Notes: generated from the sequence alone by a model not told the origin. A stretch of DNA of 64,000 bases from an uncultured Prevotellaceae bacterium (GCA_937877625.1 CALFJG010000007.1:8549-72548); one strand, 5' to 3'; numbered from the stretch's first letter, positions 35,904-44,581 are shown. Numbers and translations: made by a program.

Positions 35904-36713
35904 TCAAAGGATTTTATCAAAGAAAGTTGTGTACGTTTCGCGCAGCTTTTTGATGTCTTTAATACGCAGAACGGGCTTGCCGGCTTGTTCGGCCTCTGCG
36001 ACGAGGTCGGTCATCGCTCCGCCGACGGCCTGTACCACAGCGTCGCTGTAGGAGAGTGCGAGGCGTATGGGCGCATCGGGTGAGCTGAGATCTACACCGC
36101 GGTCGCGTATCTCGTCGAAGTCCAAACCGCGATGGGCTAAGCATGCCTCAAAGTCGGCCTGTGGCGGCAGTTTGGGGCGCACGGCATCGAGTTGGAACAC
36201 CACCTTAGAGCGCATATACGCCGGCTCGTCGCGATAGGCGGTCTTCATCAGCACGGGGGCAAGGCTCGCCGCCCAGCCTTGGCACACGATGAGGTCGGGC
36301 ACCCAGAAGAGTTTGTTCACTGTTTCTATCACGCCACGTGCAAAAAACACGGCACGCTGCAAGTTGTCGGGGTATTCCGCGCCCTGCTCATCGGTGAGCA
36401 AGCCGCGTCCCTTGAAGAAATCGTCGTTATCGATGAAGTACACTTGCATACGCGACTGCGGCACGCTGGCCACCTTGATGACAAGCGGGTGGTCGGACTC
36501 GTTGATGATGATGTTGATGCCTGAAAGACGTATTACTTCGTGAAGCTGGTTTCGACGCTCGTTTATCACTCCCCATCGCGGCATAAAAATGCGCGTCTCG
36601 CATCCCTCGGTCTGAATAGCCTGCGGCAGATTGCGGTTGATGTATGCCATTTGTGTTGCATCGGTGTAAGGCAACATTTCTTGGCTAATAAATAATACTT
36701 TCTTCGCTTTCAT
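35904..36713 (-). CDS. Half-length GT5-type (glycogen/starch synthase N-domain) protein
   Basis: 269 residues resembling only the N-terminal Rossmann half of GT5 glycogen synthases: KKVLFISQEMLPYTD at the start, TRIFMPRWGVINERRNQLHEV near residue 50, FFARGVIETV, and PDLIVCQGWAASLAP near residue 145. The C-terminal nucleotide-sugar domain with the E-x7-E motif is absent, so catalysis as a complete glycogen synthase is doubtful. The end (VLRIKDIKKLRETYTTFFDKIL) looks natural, not truncated, and this short form is widespread in Bacteroidales. The ATG at 36713 is chosen because the longer frame overlaps the promoter. Divergent from panC. Confidence 0.75.
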   Translation of the reverse strand: MKAKKVLFISQEMLPYTDATQMAYINRNLPQAIQTEGCETRIFMPRWGVINERRNQLHEVIRLSGINIIINESDHPLVIKVASVPQSRMQVYFIDNDDFFKGRGLLTDEQGAEYPDNLQRAVFFARGVIETVNKLFWVPDLIVCQGWAASLAPVLMKTAYRDEPAYMRSKVVFQLDAVRPKLPPQADFEACLAHRGLDFDEIRDRGVDLSSPDAPIRLALSYSDAVVQAVGGAMTDLVAEAEQAGKPVLRIKDIKKLRETYTTFFDKIL

Positions 36714-36752
36714 TGAAAATCCATTTGTGTGAGGGAATACCCATTTCTTTAA

Positions 36753-36789
36753 CGCTGCAAATATAACGACTTTTGAAAAAACTGACAAT
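36753..36789 (-). promoter_or_regulatory. Promoter of the GT5-type gene
   Basis: The minus strand has TATATTTG (36758-36765) and ATTG (36786-36789) with 20 bp between, a near match to the consensus. It contains the second copy of the 33-bp block found before the DUF4270 gene. Confidence 0.6.
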
Positions 36790-36869
36790 AATATATAGCA
36801 AAAACGAACAAAACGCGGCAAAAAAATATCAATTTGCGCACTATATAGGTGCATTCTTTTGATAAATTG

Positions 36870-36877
36870 TACTTTTG
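36870..36877 (+). promoter_or_regulatory. -7 promoter element of panC
   Basis: TACTTTTG matches TAnnTTTG, 72 bp before the panC ATG. The -33 element is not evident. Confidence 0.5.
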
Positions 36878-36949
36878 TGCGAAATTCAGGTTAAGTAGGT
36901 GGAAAACGGCCGGTGAATACCGTGCCGGGAAGAACCAACTTTGTTAAAG

Positions 36950-37798
36950 ATGATTATTGTAAATACCGTCAGCGATTTGCGCGCTTCTCTCGCTTCTGCG
37001 CGGGACGGGGGCAAACTTATCGGATTAGTGCCCACGATGGGTGCGCTGCACGAGGGACACGCCTCGCTGGTTCGCCGCTGTGTAGCAGAAAATGATGTCT
37101 GCGTGGTAAGCGTATTTGTTAATCCCACACAATTTAACGACAAGAACGACCTATTGTCCTACCCCCGCGACCTTGATGCCGACTGCCGCCTACTTAGCGA
37201 CATCGGTGCCCACATCGTGTTCGCCCCAACAGTGGAGGAGGTGTATCCCGAGCCCGACGAGCGAAGGTTTAGCTACCCACCCATCGACACGGTGATGGAA
37301 GGCGCGAAACGCCCGGGCCATTTCAACGGTGTGTGTCAGGTGGTAAGCAAACTTTTCTACTTCGTGGAGCCGCAACGTGCCTATTTCGGCGAGAAGGATT
37401 TTCAGCAAATCGCCGTGGTAAGGGCGATGACCGCCGACCTGCGCCTCCCGGTGGAGATAATAGCGTGTCCCATCGTGCGCGAGCCGAGCGGGCTGGCACT
37501 GAGCAGCCGCAACCAACTGCTGACACCGCAGGAGCGCGAGACGGCAACAACCATCGCGCGGACACTCGTCGAGAGCACCCTATGGGCTAAGACACTAAGT
37601 GTGGCAGAGGTGCACGACCGCGTGGTTGCTACGCTCGATGCTACAGACGGCTTGCGTACAGAGTATTTCCAGATTGTGGATGGCGACACGCTTCAACCCG
37701 TCAGCCGCTGGACGCAGAGCCATAGCATTGTCGGCTGCATCACCGTCTATTGCGGCGAAAGGCCTGTAAGGTTGATTGACAACATACGATACAAATAA
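36950..37798 (+). CDS. panC: Pantothenate synthetase
   Basis: Joins pantoate and beta-alanine with ATP to make pantothenate, the coenzyme A precursor. 282 residues. Motifs are VPTMGALHEGHASLV (about 26-40), VSVFVNPTQFN (about 55), LSYPRDLDAD, FNGVCQVVSKLF (about 125), YFGEKDFQQ (about 145) and LALSSRNQLL (about 182). The ATG at 36950 (MIIVNTV) is natural; the TTG at 36941 would add three residues. panD starts 3 bp after it, so the product's substrate beta-alanine is made from the same transcript. Confidence 0.96.
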   Translation: MIIVNTVSDLRASLASARDGGKLIGLVPTMGALHEGHASLVRRCVAENDVCVVSVFVNPTQFNDKNDLLSYPRDLDADCRLLSDIGAHIVFAPTVEEVYPEPDERRFSYPPIDTVMEGAKRPGHFNGVCQVVSKLFYFVEPQRAYFGEKDFQQIAVVRAMTADLRLPVEIIACPIVREPSGLALSSRNQLLTPQERETATTIARTLVESTLWAKTLSVAEVHDRVVATLDATDGLRTEYFQIVDGDTLQPVSRWTQSHSIVGCITVYCGERPVRLIDNIRYK

Positions 37799-37801
37799 AC
37801 T

Positions 37802-38146
37802 ATGCTACTAAGTATTCTCAAATCTAAGATACACTGCGCCACCGTCACCGAAGCCAATCTGCATTATATGGGTAGCATCACAATAGACGGCGCACTGATG
37901 GATGCTGTGGGGCTTTACGATGGCGAGCATGTACACGTAACAAATAACTGCAACGGTGCACGCATTGAAACCTATGTGATACGCGGCGAGGCGGGGAGCG
38001 GACAAATATGCCTCAATGGTGCTGCGGCACGTCAGTTCCAAGTGGGCGATGAGGTAATCATTATGAGCTACGCCCTGCTCACACCCGACGAAGCCAAGGC
38101 ACACAAGGCTCGCGTGGTGTTCCCCGATGAGCAAAATAAATTGTAG
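37802..38146 (+). CDS. panD: Aspartate 1-decarboxylase proenzyme
   Basis: Pyruvoyl enzyme making beta-alanine from aspartate, 114 residues. The self-cleavage site is Gly24-Ser25 in HYMGSITID; Ser25 becomes the pyruvoyl group. Lys9 (SKIHCATVTEANLHY) and the later ETYVIRGEAGSGQICLNGAA match the family. Its start is 3 bp behind the panC stop codon. Confidence 0.96.
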   Translation: MLLSILKSKIHCATVTEANLHYMGSITIDGALMDAVGLYDGEHVHVTNNCNGARIETYVIRGEAGSGQICLNGAAARQFQVGDEVIIMSYALLTPDEAKAHKARVVFPDEQNKL

Positions 38147-38220
38147 GTGCGTTCTTTCCACGGTTTGGTTTTACATTGGCGGCTTCTTAACCTTGCGTCA
38201 TCTCTTCGCTGCATCGCCTC

Positions 38221-39348
38221 ATGGCTGGCCTTTATGTTCATATACCGTTTTGTGCGAGCCGTTGCATATACTGCGATTTTTGTAGCAGCACGTGGGGCGT
38301 TGACGTGCAGCAAGCGTACACAAAAGCCCTGACCCACGAACTGCAGGCGCGAAGCGGTGAAGCACGCGGCAAGGAGATTGCCACAATATATCTTGGTGGC
38401 GGCACGCCGTCCGTGCTTCCTGATGATTTGTTGGAACATATCGTAAACGGTGTGCGGCAATACTTTACCATAAGTCCAAACGCCGAAATCACTCTCGAAG
38501 CCAACCCCGACGACATTACGAGGGAGCGCGTGCGAAATTGGCTACAGATGGGTTTTAACCGGTTGAGCATCGGCATACAGTCGCTCAACGATGACGTGCT
38601 GCGATGGCTCCATCGTCGCCACACCGCCGGGAAGGCTTGCCGGGCGGTTGAGAACGCATACGAAGCAGGGATGCGACACATCAGCATAGATTTGATGTAC
38701 GGACTGCCCTCGCTGGACATTACGCAATGGGAGGCTACACTCACAAGGGGGCTTTCGCTCCCGGTGGAACACCTTTCTGCCTATTGCCTAACACTGGAAG
38801 ACGGCACGGCGATGGCTACGATGGTGGAGCACGGCGAGGCACTCCTACCCTCCGACGAAGAGTGTGAAGCCCAATACCGACTATTGGTGGAGAAAACCAA
38901 AGCGGCGGGGTTTGAACACTATGAGATCTCAAACTTTGCTCGCCCCGGCCACCACAGTCGCCACAACAGTGGCTACTGGGACGGCACGCCTTACATTGGC
39001 CTCGGAGCCGGAGCGCACTCCTACGACGGGCGGACGCGCCGTGCTAACACGTGTGATATTAAAGCCTACATTCGTCGGGGCGGCATGGCTCCTGTACAAA
39101 CGGAAAGACTAACCACCTCGGAGCGGATGAACGAAATGATATTCCTTAGCCTACGCACGCGCCACGGCCTCGACTTACAAGCGTTCGAACAACGATATGG
39201 CGAGGAAATGCGCGAAGCCCTTTGCGCCCAAGCCCAGAGCCACCTCGCTGCGGGGCGTTTGGAGCGTAGGGAGGAGCATATAAGACTCACCGAGAGAGGC
39301 ATCTTTGTGTCAGACGATGTGATATCCGACCTCCTCGTAGGGGTATAA
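38221..39348 (+). CDS. hemW: Heme chaperone HemW-like radical SAM protein
   Basis: 375-residue radical SAM protein. The cluster motif is CASRCIYC (Cys11, 15, 18) followed by DF, the HemW form. LGGGTPSVLP (about 59-68) is the SAM-binding GGE-like loop, and LSIGIQSLND (about 118) is typical. The heme-binding HNxxYW motif characteristic of HemW is present as HNSGYW at about residue 245, which argues against coproporphyrinogen dehydrogenase HemN. It is 74 bp after panD on the same strand. Confidence 0.92.
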   Translation: MAGLYVHIPFCASRCIYCDFCSSTWGVDVQQAYTKALTHELQARSGEARGKEIATIYLGGGTPSVLPDDLLEHIVNGVRQYFTISPNAEITLEANPDDITRERVRNWLQMGFNRLSIGIQSLNDDVLRWLHRRHTAGKACRAVENAYEAGMRHISIDLMYGLPSLDITQWEATLTRGLSLPVEHLSAYCLTLEDGTAMATMVEHGEALLPSDEECEAQYRLLVEKTKAAGFEHYEISNFARPGHHSRHNSGYWDGTPYIGLGAGAHSYDGRTRRANTCDIKAYIRRGGMAPVQTERLTTSERMNEMIFLSLRTRHGLDLQAFEQRYGEEMREALCAQAQSHLAAGRLERREEHIRLTERGIFVSDDVISDLLVGV

Positions 39349-39351
39349 ACA

Positions 39352-39382
39352 AAAAGGGAAGCCCGTGTGGACATTCCCTTTT
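39352..39382. terminator. Bidirectional terminator between hemW and the kinase gene
   Basis: A 9-bp stem AAAAGGGAA/TTCCCTTTT (39352-39360, 39374-39382) lies between two convergent genes. On the minus strand it runs into TTTTTG, and on the plus strand CTCTTG follows. It can serve both directions. Confidence 0.65.
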
Positions 39383-39407
39383 CTCTTGAAAAATAGTTTG
39401 TACGGAC

Positions 39408-40487
39408 TTAGCCGAGTACTTCCTGAATAAAAGCTTCCATTTCGGGTGTACGACGCTCCACGGCCTGCACCAGGGCAAACTGGTTGCGCGCACGCACGAG
39501 GTTGTGCTCGGGGTATTTGATGCCGAAATAGGTGTCGCCGTTGATATAGTCGGCCAGGAAACGCACGAGCTGCATATAGGGGAAGAGCAACGCTGCGTAG
39601 GGCAGGTTTTCTATTTCTATTGGCGTAAGGAACGTGGCGGCCTTGAGGTAGCCTTTGGTGAAGGCTTTGAAAATGTCCATACGGAAGTCCACCTTGTCGT
39701 ATTCGGGGCTGTCCTCAGCCACGGGGTTGGCGGCACTGCGCAGGTAGTCGCCGAAGTCGGAGAAGATAAACGAAGGCATCACGGTGTCGAGGTCGATGAC
39801 GCACAGCACGGAGCCGTCTTGGTCGAAGAGGATGTTATCCACCTTTGTGTCGCAGTGGCAGATGCGCTTAGGCAGTTTACCCTCGCGGTAGAGGCGTTCG
39901 CTCTTTGCCATCACGTCGGCGCGTTTGTCTATCTCGCCGAGCAGGTCCTGCACCTCGGCCACACGGCCTTTAGGGTTGGCTGCCACAGCATCTTTGAGTT
40001 GCTGCAAGCGGAACTCTATGTTGTGGAAGTCCTTGATGGTTTCGCCGAGTTGAGCGGGGATATCGGCAAGCATAGCCTGAAAATCGCCGAAGGTTTCACC
40101 CACTACGGCGGCACTCTCGGGTGTCACCTCACTAAGGCTCTTGGTGTCGGGGATAAACACCATAATGCGCCAATACTTCTCGCCGTCGAAGTAGTAGTAC
40201 TTCTCGGCATCGTCTTTTAGCGGCACAAACTCCAGCACCTTGCGGTTGATGTCGGCAGTGCCACGTGCCTCAAGCTTCTTGCGGATATGGCCGGTGACCG
40301 CCACGATGTTGCCCATCAAGACATCAAGGTCGGGAAACACGGCGTGGTTCACGCTCTGCAGCACGTAGTCGGGGCAGTCGGCCTCGGCGGTAGTGGCTTT
40401 GTAGGTAGTGTTGATAAGGCCGTTGCCGAGCGGCTTCACTTCTGTCACGGTGCCTTTAATGGCAAATTTGTCTACAATGTTCTTCAT
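39408..40487 (-). CDS. Aminoglycoside-phosphotransferase-fold sugar kinase (N-acetylhexosamine kinase-like)
   Basis: 359-residue kinase of the APH/choline-kinase fold. GNGLINTTYKA near residue 21 is the nucleotide loop; the catalytic loop ICHCDTKVDNILFD (about 208-221) and the metal Asp in CVIDLDTVMP (about 230) are complete. The overall length and the FSDFGDYLRSAANP stretch resemble N-acetylhexosamine 1-kinases of the NahK type, so a sugar substrate is more likely than an antibiotic. It lies 42 bp downstream of the DPP-IV-type gene. The true substrate is not shown by the sequence. Confidence 0.78.
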   Translation of the reverse strand: MKNIVDKFAIKGTVTEVKPLGNGLINTTYKATTAEADCPDYVLQSVNHAVFPDLDVLMGNIVAVTGHIRKKLEARGTADINRKVLEFVPLKDDAEKYYYFDGEKYWRIMVFIPDTKSLSEVTPESAAVVGETFGDFQAMLADIPAQLGETIKDFHNIEFRLQQLKDAVAANPKGRVAEVQDLLGEIDKRADVMAKSERLYREGKLPKRICHCDTKVDNILFDQDGSVLCVIDLDTVMPSFIFSDFGDYLRSAANPVAEDSPEYDKVDFRMDIFKAFTKGYLKAATFLTPIEIENLPYAALLFPYMQLVRFLADYINGDTYFGIKYPEHNLVRARNQFALVQAVERRTPEMEAFIQEVLG

Positions 40488-40529
40488 AGGTATTATTTGG
40501 TTTATGACTTTAGTATCTTGCTTTGCTGC

Positions 40530-42734
40530 TTATTTACCGAGGAGTTTTTCGCGCCAGAAGTCGGTGATGGTCTGGAAGAGATGCTGTCGCGTTCGTCCGC
40601 CGTAGATGCTGTGGTTTCGATTGGTGTAGAGCTGTTGGCGGAAGGGTATGCCGGCCTGCACCAATGCCTCGCTAAATTCATAAAAGTTACGCGCGTGAAC
40701 GTTGTCGTCGGCTGTGCCGTGGATGAGTAGTAGGTCGCCGTGGAGTGATGCAGCACGTGAGATGGGGTTCACGCCATAGCCGGCGGCGTTGCGCTGTGGC
40801 GTTTGCATATAACGCTCGGTATAAATGGTGTCGTAGTATTTCCAGTTGGTCGGCGCGGCGACTGCCACACCGCAACGAAACACCGGTGCCTCGGTCATTG
40901 ACATCAAGGTGTTGAAGCCGCCAAAGCTCCAGCCCCAAATGGCGATACGGTCTTTGTCTATATAGGGCAGCGAGGCAAGGTAGCGCGCGGCGGACACTTG
41001 GTCGGCACACTCTTTCTGACCGAGCGTCAGGTAGGTACACTGCTCAAAGTTTATGCCGCGCCCGCCGGTGCCGCGCCCGTCGACGCACGCCACGATGATA
41101 CCGTCCTGAGCCCAGCAGCTTTCCACAAAGCCTCCGGGATAGAAACCCATACCCCACTCGTCTTTCACTTCTTGCGAGCCGGGGCCGCTATATTGATACA
41201 TCACTACAGGATAACGCCTCGTGGCATCGAAGTTACGCGGCTTAATCATCCAGCCGTTGAGAGACGTGCCATCGGAAAGATTGAACGTAAAGAACTCTTT
41301 GGTGCCACAGAGATTGTCGGCCTGCCGCTTCAACCGGGCATTGTCCTCAAGGGTGGTGACGGGCTTGCCCTGCTGGTCGCAGAGTGTAGTAACGGGCGGC
41401 TGTGTGGCACTGGAATAGGTATGTACGAAGTAGCGGAAGTCGGCGGAGAAAGTAGCATCGTTGCTACCGTCCTGAGGCGTCAGGCGTGTAATGTTGCCTT
41501 TCTTATCTACACTATACACTTCCTTTCGCAGGGGGCTGTTAGCACGGGCACAATAGTAAACACGGTCGGTCTGGGGGTTGTAGCCATAGAGTTCTACGAC
41601 ATCGAAGTTGCCCTGCGTGGCCTGACGCAGCAGTTCGCCACTAAGCGAATAGATATACACGTGGTTATAACCATTGCGCGCGGAAAGGAAGAGCATCTTG
41701 TCGTCCACGAATTGCAGGCTCATATAGGCGCGCTCGGAAACATATTTGTCGCTTATCTCACGCACGGCAAGCGTGCTTACTGTGCTACGCGGGTTTACCA
41801 TATAGATGTCCATACGGTTTTGCAAGCGGTTGAGCGTCACGACGGCGAGTTTGTTGGCATCGGCTGTAAACTGGATGCGCGGGATATAGGTGTCGCTGTC
41901 TAAGGGTACGTCCATCAGACGCACGGCGTGGGAGGCGATGTCGTAGGTCTTCACACAGACACGGCTATTGTCGGCTCCCGCTACTGGATATTTGTAGTCG
42001 TAACTGCCGGGGTATTCATCGTTGCTCTGCAGTTCGGGACTCTTGCCCTTGAACATCTGCAAATGGTATATTGGCACGTGGCTCTCGTCGTAGCGCACCC
42101 AAGCCAGCATCTTAGAGTCGGCACTGAAATCAAAGCTGCGAGCGGTGGTGAACTCCTCCTCGTTCACCCAGTCGGGCAGGCCGTTGATGATTTCATTGAA
42201 CTTTCCGTCCTCGGTCACTTGCACCTCTGCGCCGTCGAAGAGGAGCTTGGAGATAAAGAGGTTGCCGTCGCGCACAAAAGCCACCATCGTGCCGTCGGGC
42301 GAGAAAAGGGGCTGTTGCTGCGGGCCGTGGGTGGAAAGGGGCTGCACGCGCCCGTTTTGCAGGTTACACACGTAGAACTCAGCGGTGTAGGAATGGCGAT
42401 ATATGTTTTTGCGCTTGGTTTCTACAAGCACGGTTTGCTCGTCGGGCGAGAGGATATAGCCGCTGATGTTGCGCAGACGTGCGCCACTACCCTGTACGGC
42501 ACAGTCAAAAAGCACGCCCGTTTGCAGACCGGTACGGAAAGAGCGACGAATGATTTTCGTGCCGTCGTCTGAAAGCTGCGTAAAACTCTCACCGTCTTTC
42601 ATCGGTGTTACGCCATAGATGTATTGGGGATAGTAAGCATAGTTAAGTACATCGCTGAGTTGCAGTTGCTCTTGTGCAAAAGCTGTGGCTACAAAGAAAC
42701 AAAGCAGGAAGGCGGACAGAATTTTCTTTACCAT
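40530..42734 (-). CDS. S9B (dipeptidyl peptidase IV-like) serine peptidase
   Basis: 734-residue exported peptidase (signal peptide to about residue 20, ATAFAQ) that would remove N-terminal X-Pro dipeptides in the periplasm. A beta-propeller (about 50-480) precedes the alpha/beta-hydrolase domain. Catalytic residues are Ser in IWGWSFGGF (about 600), Asp in HGTADDNVH (about 676) and His in NHSIYGG (about 707). The glutamates that bind the peptide N-terminus lie in DWVNEEEF (about 192-199), where DPP-IV proteins usually have VYEEE. It heads an operon with the sugar kinase. Confidence 0.9.
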   Translation of the reverse strand: MVKKILSAFLLCFFVATAFAQEQLQLSDVLNYAYYPQYIYGVTPMKDGESFTQLSDDGTKIIRRSFRTGLQTGVLFDCAVQGSGARLRNISGYILSPDEQTVLVETKRKNIYRHSYTAEFYVCNLQNGRVQPLSTHGPQQQPLFSPDGTMVAFVRDGNLFISKLLFDGAEVQVTEDGKFNEIINGLPDWVNEEEFTTARSFDFSADSKMLAWVRYDESHVPIYHLQMFKGKSPELQSNDEYPGSYDYKYPVAGADNSRVCVKTYDIASHAVRLMDVPLDSDTYIPRIQFTADANKLAVVTLNRLQNRMDIYMVNPRSTVSTLAVREISDKYVSERAYMSLQFVDDKMLFLSARNGYNHVYIYSLSGELLRQATQGNFDVVELYGYNPQTDRVYYCARANSPLRKEVYSVDKKGNITRLTPQDGSNDATFSADFRYFVHTYSSATQPPVTTLCDQQGKPVTTLEDNARLKRQADNLCGTKEFFTFNLSDGTSLNGWMIKPRNFDATRRYPVVMYQYSGPGSQEVKDEWGMGFYPGGFVESCWAQDGIIVACVDGRGTGGRGINFEQCTYLTLGQKECADQVSAARYLASLPYIDKDRIAIWGWSFGGFNTLMSMTEAPVFRCGVAVAAPTNWKYYDTIYTERYMQTPQRNAAGYGVNPISRAASLHGDLLLIHGTADDNVHARNFYEFSEALVQAGIPFRQQLYTNRNHSIYGGRTRQHLFQTITDFWREKLLGK

Positions 42735-42799
42735 ATAAAAAATAGGGAGTGTGGGTAAGGCAGCAATGAGGTGTGCTTTTCCTTTTTGATATAACGGAG

Positions 42800-42830
42800 C
42801 AAAAATAGTCTTTTTTTAGCGTACGACAAG
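42800..42830 (-). promoter_or_regulatory. Promoter of the DPP-IV-type gene
   Basis: The minus strand has TATTTTTG (42800-42807) and CTTG (42827-42830) with a 19-bp spacer, near the Bacteroidota consensus. Confidence 0.6.
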
Positions 42831-42987
42831 CACAGAGCATTTCTTTTTTTTATTATTGCCGTCCGCTGAAACGTGCAAACGCATCAAACCTCCGTCCGCA
42901 AGGCCGACAAAACAGGCGTTGCGGATGCTTTCTCAAGAAGTATGCCCCTCGCCTTAGAAAGGTATGGGAGCGCAGCCTCCTGGAAGC

Positions 42988-43004
42988 GCAGGCGGCTCGC
43001 CTGC
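42988..43004. repeat. REP-like palindrome
   Basis: GCAGGCG-GCT-CGCCTGC is a perfect 7-bp stem with a 3-nt loop, preceded by GGAAGC and by a related GGGAGCGCAGCCTCC. GC-rich units of this sort are often dispersed in noncoding spots; only one clear copy is in this window. Confidence 0.5.
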
Positions 43005-43205
43005 AATGCCCTGCAATGGCATAAAAAACATAACCTTGCAGGCAAAGCTTTTGCCCTTACTGGCTATTATATGGGACGCACCCTCCTTTTTCTTTCACAA
43101 AGCATCTGTCAATGTGAATTATCTTGGTGGAATCACTACCAAGATTATTCTCAATGGCGAAATGAGGTGACCCTAAACAATCCCCTTGGTGGCTCGTATG
43201 ATAGC

Positions 43206-43799
43206 TTAATCTTTTTTATCTTCTGTTTCCTTTTTGACTTCAACGGTCAAATCTTCTTTCACAAACATTTTATAGTAGTCACCGTAGCATTCCATTCGCT
43301 GGATATAAATAGGCAATTCCTCCCCAATCTTTTCGAACTGCTTCTGTAGGTTCTCCACGTAAGGCCGAATGGACTCTTTCTGATTCTGTTCTTTTAAGCT
43401 CGTCCATTTTTCGTTACCATTTTCGTCTTTGACATAGCCATATGGGTTCAATTTAACGTAGCCTTGCTCCACGTTGTCGATAAAGTTCTGCAGCAATATA
43501 CGTTTGACATTATCCATATTACCCAGCACGAGATTCTTTCTTATGTATCTGGCCATTTGTCCCTTTGTTTCAAACGTTGTCTCGCAGGAAAGGGTTTTCT
43601 TTAAAGCCTGCACGTCATTAGTCATGCCCCAAATCTTGAAGAATAGGATAATCTGAAGGATTCCCCATACAATCATAATAATGCCCATAAACGTAAGCCA
43701 TCCAGGCAATTCAAAACTTGGCGAGGAATAGTAACCATAATAGGCAAAGCTGCTCGAAGCAGCCGCCATTGAAATTGATAAAACGAATAATCTCTTCAT
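43206..43799 (-). CDS. Hypothetical exported/membrane protein
   Basis: 197 residues; not recognised. A signal-peptide-like start (MKRLFVLSISMAAASSSFA) is followed by a second hydrophobic segment (LTFMGIIMIVWGILQIILFF, about 35-54) and then a charged, helical region to the end (KKETEDKKD). It is probably anchored in the inner membrane with the long tail in cytoplasm or periplasm. The gene lies 20 bp after the lipoprotein gene, and its first bases repeat that gene's first bases. Base composition is lower in GC than the neighbours. Confidence 0.6.
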   Translation of the reverse strand: MKRLFVLSISMAAASSSFAYYGYYSSPSFELPGWLTFMGIIMIVWGILQIILFFKIWGMTNDVQALKKTLSCETTFETKGQMARYIRKNLVLGNMDNVKRILLQNFIDNVEQGYVKLNPYGYVKDENGNEKWTSLKEQNQKESIRPYVENLQKQFEKIGEELPIYIQRMECYGDYYKMFVKEDLTVEVKKETEDKKD

Positions 43800-43819
43800 A
43801 ACCTATAGATTTTAATAAA

Positions 43820-44581
43820 TTAGTCTCTAAACAAATCAAGCGAACAAGCATGCACGTATTTTCCTATGTATGCATCTTCTTCAGGTGTCAGGTTCTCAGT
43901 CGCGTTCTTGAATGAAGCAATGTTTTCGTCCGTCTCTGCCGACTTGCCATTCTTCAAAATCCCTTCGAAACTCCTGCGCCAAATCACGATAGCGTTTTGC
44001 ACGTTGTCACTAACCTTAGGTAGTGGAGAAGTTGACAAGGCAACGACATTGAACTTATAATGGGGATAGCTGAACTGTAAATCTTTGTCGCCCCATGAAG
44101 CGTTAGCGGCTTTGCATTTGGAAGTGACCGCAATTGCTCCATCAACATAAACGGTGCTATAATTGGATAAGCCCTTAACAATCTGGTAGAGGCTGTCACT
44201 TTCAAGGCTGTCTTTGTGAACGATGTGGCTACATTCAAGTGTTATCTCGAAATAATTTTCTGGCTTAATCTCAACCCAAAATTCAACGACTTTTGAATCT
44301 CGTACATCGCGTGCGGTAATGTTATTGATATGTCCCTTAAGGTTGTTGAACACGCCTACGCTGTCTTGTAGTACCACAAGGCCATCCTCGCGCTCCTGCC
44401 AGAGTTCGTCACGCTGGATGGAGTTGCCAACATTGTAATCCTTTCCTTTGTACTGCTGTAGATACTCAACAAGCGGATTTTTCCTTTCCTCGTTTAGAGA
44501 TGTATGGGAATTTCTTGACTCACAAGATGTAAGCAGAACAACTACCATTGAAATTGAAAGAAAAACGAATAATCTCTTCAT
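43820..44581 (-). CDS. Hypothetical lipoprotein
   Basis: 253-residue lipoprotein with lipobox LTSC (Cys about 20). I do not recognise the family. The mature part has a KYxVG-like strand, EFWVEIKPENYFEITLE, and a charged helical C-terminus (TPEEDAYIGKYVHACSL). The leader MKRLFVFLSISM and the bases just upstream are nearly identical to those of the gene at 43799, suggesting that the two 5' ends arose by duplication. It follows lptB by about 45 bp on the same strand. Confidence 0.6.
   Translation of the reverse strand: MKRLFVFLSISMVVVLLTSCESRNSHTSLNEERKNPLVEYLQQYKGKDYNVGNSIQRDELWQEREDGLVVLQDSVGVFNNLKGHINNITARDVRDSKVVEFWVEIKPENYFEITLECSHIVHKDSLESDSLYQIVKGLSNYSTVYVDGAIAVTSKCKAANASWGDKDLQFSYPHYKFNVVALSTSPLPKVSDNVQNAIVIWRRSFEGILKNGKSAETDENIASFKNATENLTPEEDAYIGKYVHACSLDLFRD

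Larger units (their letters stand above)
42735..43205. other. Gene-free stretch upstream of the DPP-IV-type gene
   Basis: Contains the DPP-IV promoter, then about 365 bp with no recognisable gene. A frame of 158 codons (42873-43349) has no domain, no start context and runs antisense into the next gene. The stretch carries a REP-like palindrome at 42988-43004. It may hold decayed DNA. Confidence 0.6.

Noticed and set aside
38221..39348. Oxygen-independent coproporphyrinogen dehydrogenase (HemN)
   Set aside because: Short length, the CxxxCxxC-DF form and the HNxxYW motif fit the heme chaperone HemW instead.
39408..40487. Antibiotic-resistance aminoglycoside phosphotransferase
   Set aside because: It has the fold but its length and sequence resemble N-acetylhexosamine kinases, and it sits in a housekeeping operon.
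42873..43349. 158-codon frame as a gene
   Set aside because: No recognisable domain, it runs antisense into the gene at 43206-43799, and its first part crosses a palindromic repeat.
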